A DNA stretch of 24,530 bases from Folioceros fuciformis (lineage: Eukaryota; Anthocerotophyta; Anthocerotopsida; Anthocerotales): NCBI GenBank assembly GCA_049999805.1, contig JBNGIO010003247.1, forward strand, positions 1-24,530, written 5' to 3'. Below, piece after piece: positions 20,562 to 24,530 of this stretch. How positions within the stretch are numbered: position 1 is the first letter of the stretch; each line of letters starts with the position of its first letter. The position numbers were made by a program, and so were the translations under genes. The notes beneath the pieces were generated by a model that was not told where the DNA came from, ran no database searches, and saw only the letters and a list, made by a program, of their open reading frames with translations.

Positions 20562-22002
20562 ATGCAAGGCATGAGGCTTCGCCATGCAATGGTGTGTGCT
20601 AGCAATCAAAACCGGAGCATGGAGGCTCATGCCCTGCTAAAGAGAGAAGGGCTCGATGTCAGCTCTTATGGCACTGGAGCCCACGTGAAGTTACCTGGCC
20701 CGTCCATCCGTGAGCCGAATGTCTACACCTTTGGCACCCCTTATCGTCAGATGTTTGAAGACCTCAAGAGAAAAGATCCTGACTTGTATCCATTTTACTT
20801 TGTCGCACGAAACTGGGTTTGACAGTGATTGTTGCACGAGATGGGTCGCAACTGTAGGGTAGCCAGTTCAACCACGCTCTGAGGAGGGAAAGCTTCTCTC
20901 TGGTGATAAGATGGGTCTAGGTCATTCAAAGCAGATCCGTACAAAACATTTTTTTTCTCCTCGTAGATAAATTATCTTCTGCGATTGGAACAGAAGATCT
21001 GATGCTGATATCGTGTGTCATGCGTCTCTGATGTCTTGGTGCATATGTGCTGCAAGAAGGTAGAAACCAGTTGCTAGGTGTGTAAGATCGCCAGCAGTAT
21101 GAAGAGGAGATGCATGCATATGTGCCGTAGTAATAGGCTTTGAGCAACAGCTCATGCAGCTGCAATTTTCTCGTCGTTAAGGGACGAGTCAGAGTTTGTA
21201 CTCTGGTGCATTATTCTGCCAAGCTCGAACGAGTTTTGAAGATAACTGCTTTATTCTAGTCTGATTTGGTGTTGCTTGTCTGGTTTGGTCATGTCTCGCG
21301 TTGGATTGAGGAAGTCTGTGAAGGATTGTTGTGCTCCTTAACCAGTTGCCCAGATACAAAAGAAATGGACTTCTGCAGATGTTGAAACGGAACATGAACG
21401 TCAAGGAGGCACCACAGCGATGGCAGGACAATGCCCCCGATGGACCGTTTGACATTGTTTTGACGTTTGAGGAGAGGGTGTTCGATATCGTCAACGATGG
21501 TATGTATTAGCTTGCCCAAAAGGAATTTTGGGGAGATTTGAATTTGAACTTATGCTTGCGTTTGCTGGCATGGGGTCCTTGCAGACCTACAAAACAGGAC
21601 TCAAACCCTGATGAAATGTGCTCTGGTCGTGAATCTGGATGTCAAGGACAACCATGAAGAGGCAGCATCCGGTGCCAAGTTGGTTCTTGAACTCTGCCAG
21701 AAGGTAACTATTCTCACCAGGGACTTGAAGTTTTATCTAGCACGCCCTTTGCTCACTGAATATGTCTTAGGGTCCTTGTTTGTTTCTGATGTTCATGTAA
21801 TCTTCCCACTTTCATCGCGAATGCTGTAAGTATTCTTACCAGTGTTCAGCTCGTCAGACTTGTTGTTTAGTTGGTGTCTTAGCTTAAACTTTCAATGCAG
21901 CTAGAGGACGCGGAATCATGGGAGCTAGAAATCGAGTCCATCATCTTGCAATTCGAAAAACAGTATCGAAGGCGCCTGCTATACAACATCTGCTTCTACT
22001 AA
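20562..22002 (+). CDS. SSU72: RNA polymerase II CTD phosphatase SSU72
   Basis: SSU72 removes phosphate from Ser5 (and Ser7) of the polymerase II C-terminal repeats within the cleavage and polyadenylation machinery, resetting the enzyme after transcription. Exons 20562-20785, 21354-21499, 21585-21703 and 21901-22002 total 591 nt, 196 residues, the normal size. The phosphatase loop CASNQNRS (Cys12, Arg18) fits the low-molecular-weight C-x5-R-S motif, followed by MEAHALLKREGLDVSSYGTG. Other family marks are the VKLPGPS loop, KRNGLLQMLKRN, FEERVFDIV and the end RRRLLYNICFY. Phases at the borders (2, 1, 0) fit exactly; the exon 1 donor (GACTT|GTATCC) splits a Leu codon. Introns are 568, 84 and 197 bases. 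The in-frame ATG at 20571 (MRLRHAMVC) matches the usual start better than 20562. Confidence 0.95.
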
Positions 22003-22649
22003 CCCTTCGTGTAATGCCCCGTCCGTTATCCACCATTGTTGAAGTTCTCAACTGTGACACTTTCATGGTGAGCTCCTGTGTATGCCATACCCAGAGCCAG
22101 CAGTTCGAAACTGCCCTCGGGATTATGTCACTTCCCTTACAGTTGGTACTAGAAGTCACACGGTTTAAATCGTCTGACTAATTGTGTAACCCACCACAGA
22201 AACGCAGCCACTCGGCTTCGTATTTCTTCAAGAAGTAGCCGCTGGAGATCAATGGAATTGTGATTTCTCGTTTCTTGCTTTTGGTGTAGGACAAAGGCTG
22301 CCCTGGCTGTTGTGAAGACTAGGAGCAGCTTCTCACGCAGCATTCAAAGGCAGCAAGTTATGCCGACGACATTCTAGACGTTTTGTCCATGTCTTCGGAT
22401 GAACGATCGCAAAACTGAGCACTGTCCCGATGATTCGGTGACAGTAATTAATTTCGTAGCAAATCGTTGATTATACCTATGCACATGCCTGCAAAGATTT
22501 CAAGTACTGATACCAGTCATCTTACAAGATCAAACGTCCACGAGGACATTCAAGCTGCGAGTTGCCAGCTTGACAACAACAGAGCTCAGCGACCGAGCCC
22601 CTGGCGTAGGTTGACACATACATAATAGATTCTGTGCGCGGATGCAGAA
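22003..22649. other. Convergent interval between SSU72 and the coiled-coil gene
   Basis: These 647 bases lie between two stop codons facing each other and should hold both 3' UTRs. Short open frames here show no motif, and I see nothing else. Confidence 0.6.
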
Positions 22650-24530
22650 TTAATACTCTTCCTCCTCTTCTTCCCCGTCTTCCTTCTCTTCTGCACCTTC
22701 AGCACCAGCCTCGGCACCTTCAGCACCAGCCTCGGCAGCTTCAGCTGCAGCCAAGGCAGCCTCAGCAGCAGCTGCTGCTGCTGCCTCTGCCTTTCTTGCT
22801 GCTGCTGCAGCGTCAAGTTCATCTTTAGCTTTCTTATCTGCAGCCACCTTGTCTATTGCCTTTCTTCCAGCCTCTGCTGCACCCAATCTCGTGGCTTTGT
22901 TGGTCGCTAGTTTCACCTCCAGCTCACCTAGCATTTTGCTCATTTCAGCTTCAGCTATGGACTGTTGAGTACCCAGCACAAGAACATCTGTGTTAGTTCA
23001 AATTTCACGAGCAGTCTAAAGTTCTGTCTTTTGAGTGGCAAGTTCAAAACAAGCATGCAGAGCCCCAGACTTCGTAACTGAATTAGAGGAAACTATCCTT
23101 CCTCCACTTTCTGTTCAAGTTCGAAACGGAAAGTATACATCCTGCTGAATACCCACCTTTTGGAGATCCTGGTACTTATCCTTTATTGCCTCATGCTTGG
23201 TTACTTGCTTTGAGATCTTCTTCATTGCACGAATCCATTGGTGTCCAAGCTGCAATATTTACCAACCTTTCACCGTGAACCATACTAGAAGTCTAGAGAA
23301 ACTTGACTATGAAATATCGAATCTGCATGCTCATGCGCAGGATCCTCTGGATAGTGTTACGAAAAGAACATGGAAACATGCCACGAGAGTTCTGTATTTA
23401 ATGCTTACGTATACGATTGGTGCCTCGACAGCCAGGAGCTCCCTCGTTATGGTCTGCCATCACAAAACCAGGATTTAAGTTGCGCACACTCTTAACAAAA
23501 TGAACACGTAATGGAATTTCAAATCGGGATTTTGAAAGGGCCCGTACATCTAGGCATTGTTTAACAAATTTCCAGCGTCCAGCATCTGGTTTTTGAAATG
23601 CGTCAAAGCCTTCCAGTTCCTTTTGATACAGTAGATTCACACTTTACATCTGCACGACACCTTGACGAAGCGTGCGCTTGTTGGCAGACCAAAACAGGAA
23701 CTCACCTCATGGAAGTGCTCATCTACAAGAAATCGGGCCTTCAACCAGTCACAAATTACTTCCCTCCTGTGGCCAAGGATGTGAAGCATTGCCTGTAAGA
23801 GAGAGCTGAAGGTTGAAAGACTGGGACGGGGACCACACAAGCTCACAGTCCCAAATACAAGGTGAAAGACCGTAACCTGAAGCACCCGATAACCATTGGT
23901 TGAAGGATAAAGCCACCTCTTGACTCTTGGAAATTCTTTATCCTGCATGACCCCATCAGATGCAGTCATCAGAACCACATGTTGGGAGCACAACGGGCAT
24001 AGGTGCCACACCGATCATTTGTGTAGCAATGAAAAACGTGCTTCAACAGCGCACCTTCACTTGCTCTATTGTAGTGCAGATTGCTGACAGAAGTGACTGC
24101 AAGTACTCCAACTGAGACTGGGACTTCGTTATCTCCTCTGTCAGCTTCTTTGCCTTCTCTCCGTGCTTTTCTAGAAGAGCAGTTACCTTCTTCAGATTCT
24201 TGGTGAGCTTTGCAACCTCTTTCTTCTGTGTTTTTGCCAAATTTTTCTCCCTCTTCAACCTATCCTTCTCAGCTTGCTTTCTCTCTTTTTCAGCCTGAAT
24301 CTCTGCTTTCTTTTTGGCTGTAGCAGCTGCTTTGTCCGCCTTTTTTTTAGCTTTCTCTGCTTTGATCCTTTCTTTCTCTGGATCAGGCGCTTTGACTGGT
24401 TTTGCAGGTTTCACCTTCTTCTCCTTCTTAGGGCGTTCCTCACCTTCCTCCCCCTCCTCTTCCTCGTCTTCCTCGTCTTCTTCCTCCTCCTCCTCTTCCT
24501 CCTCCTCCACCTCCTCTTCTGGTTCCTCTT
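22650..24530 (-). CDS. Acidic-tailed coiled-coil protein of unknown function, 5' end missing
   Basis: Exons on the minus strand: from the right edge to 24061, 23792-23706, 23619-23548, 23249-23157 and 22961-22650 (TAA 22652-22650), all phase 0, giving about 343 residues. The frame is open at 24530, so the start lies outside; no ATG is seen in the first exon. The visible protein begins with a Glu-rich run, then a Lys/Glu/Ala-rich helix of over 100 residues (KEKE-like, with heptads near KLTKNLKKVTALLEKHGEKA), a more ordered middle (MLHILGHRREVICDWLKARF, then FDAFQKPDAGRWKFVKQ and LGHQWIRAMKKISKQ), an Ala/Glu helix and an acidic C terminus, EEEEEEY. I do not recognise the family. The exon ending at 23548 could extend to about 23409, but only the shorter form keeps frame with the next exon. 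Confidence 0.72.

Noticed and set aside
22634-22828. Leu/Pro/Gln-rich plus-strand ORF
   Set aside because: It is the complement of the Ala/Glu-rich last exon of the minus-strand gene.
23398-23547. Extension of the coiled-coil gene's third visible exon to about 23409
   Set aside because: Both donors there leave phase 1, while the next exon needs phase 0; the donor at 23548 keeps the frame.
1-24530. CRISPR arrays, bacterial operons, rRNA genes
   Set aside because: No regularly spaced repeats or rRNA-like sequence; the genes are eukaryotic with introns.

Overview
The window is nuclear DNA from a member of the green lineage, most likely a streptophyte (an alga or an early-diverging land plant). 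The reasons are GT-AG introns mostly 80-160 nt long, plant-type Ty1/copia and Ty3/gypsy elements (the copia primer site matches plant initiator-Met tRNA), a CCCTAAA-type telo-box upstream of a gene, a trihelix (Myb/SANT-like) DNA-binding protein, and housekeeping enzymes that read like plant orthologues. I cannot name the species.

Positions 1-9525 are a nested retrotransposon block. A Ty1/copia element (1-6262, the left part of its 5' LTR cut by the window edge) sits inside the reverse transcriptase of a Ty3/gypsy chromovirus, whose 3' part runs from 6263 to its 3' LTR at 9045-9525. Both polyproteins are broken by stops; the copia RT also has an internal deletion and the gypsy RT a frameshift. 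The copia element carries two extra ORFs: a leader ORF in the same frame as gag, and an antisense ORF between pol and the 3' LTR that joins cleanly across a 100-nt intron-like gap.

Positions 9966-24530 are gene space, all with introns: (i) minus strand, an NMN adenylyltransferase (NMNAT) whose exons lie directly downstream of a trihelix/Myb-SANT exon and can be joined to it in frame; (ii) plus strand, DNA polymerase eta (13 exons, 623 aa, two PIP boxes); (iii) minus strand, a decayed fragment resembling F-box/kelch proteins; (iv) minus strand, an RWDD4-type RWD protein (4 exons, 197 aa); (v) plus strand, the SSU72 CTD phosphatase (4 exons, 196 aa); (vi) minus strand, the 3' part of an acidic coiled-coil protein I do not recognise, open at the right edge.

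Trihelix/POLH and RWDD4/SSU72 are head-to-head pairs with short intervals that could be shared promoters; SSU72 and the coiled-coil gene converge. No operon-like logic applies. The most interesting points are the possible trihelix-NMNAT fusion, the spliceable antisense gene inside the copia element, and a POLH intron flanked by a direct repeat. Exon borders were placed by hand from GT/AG signals, phase and recalled family similarity; none has transcript support here.
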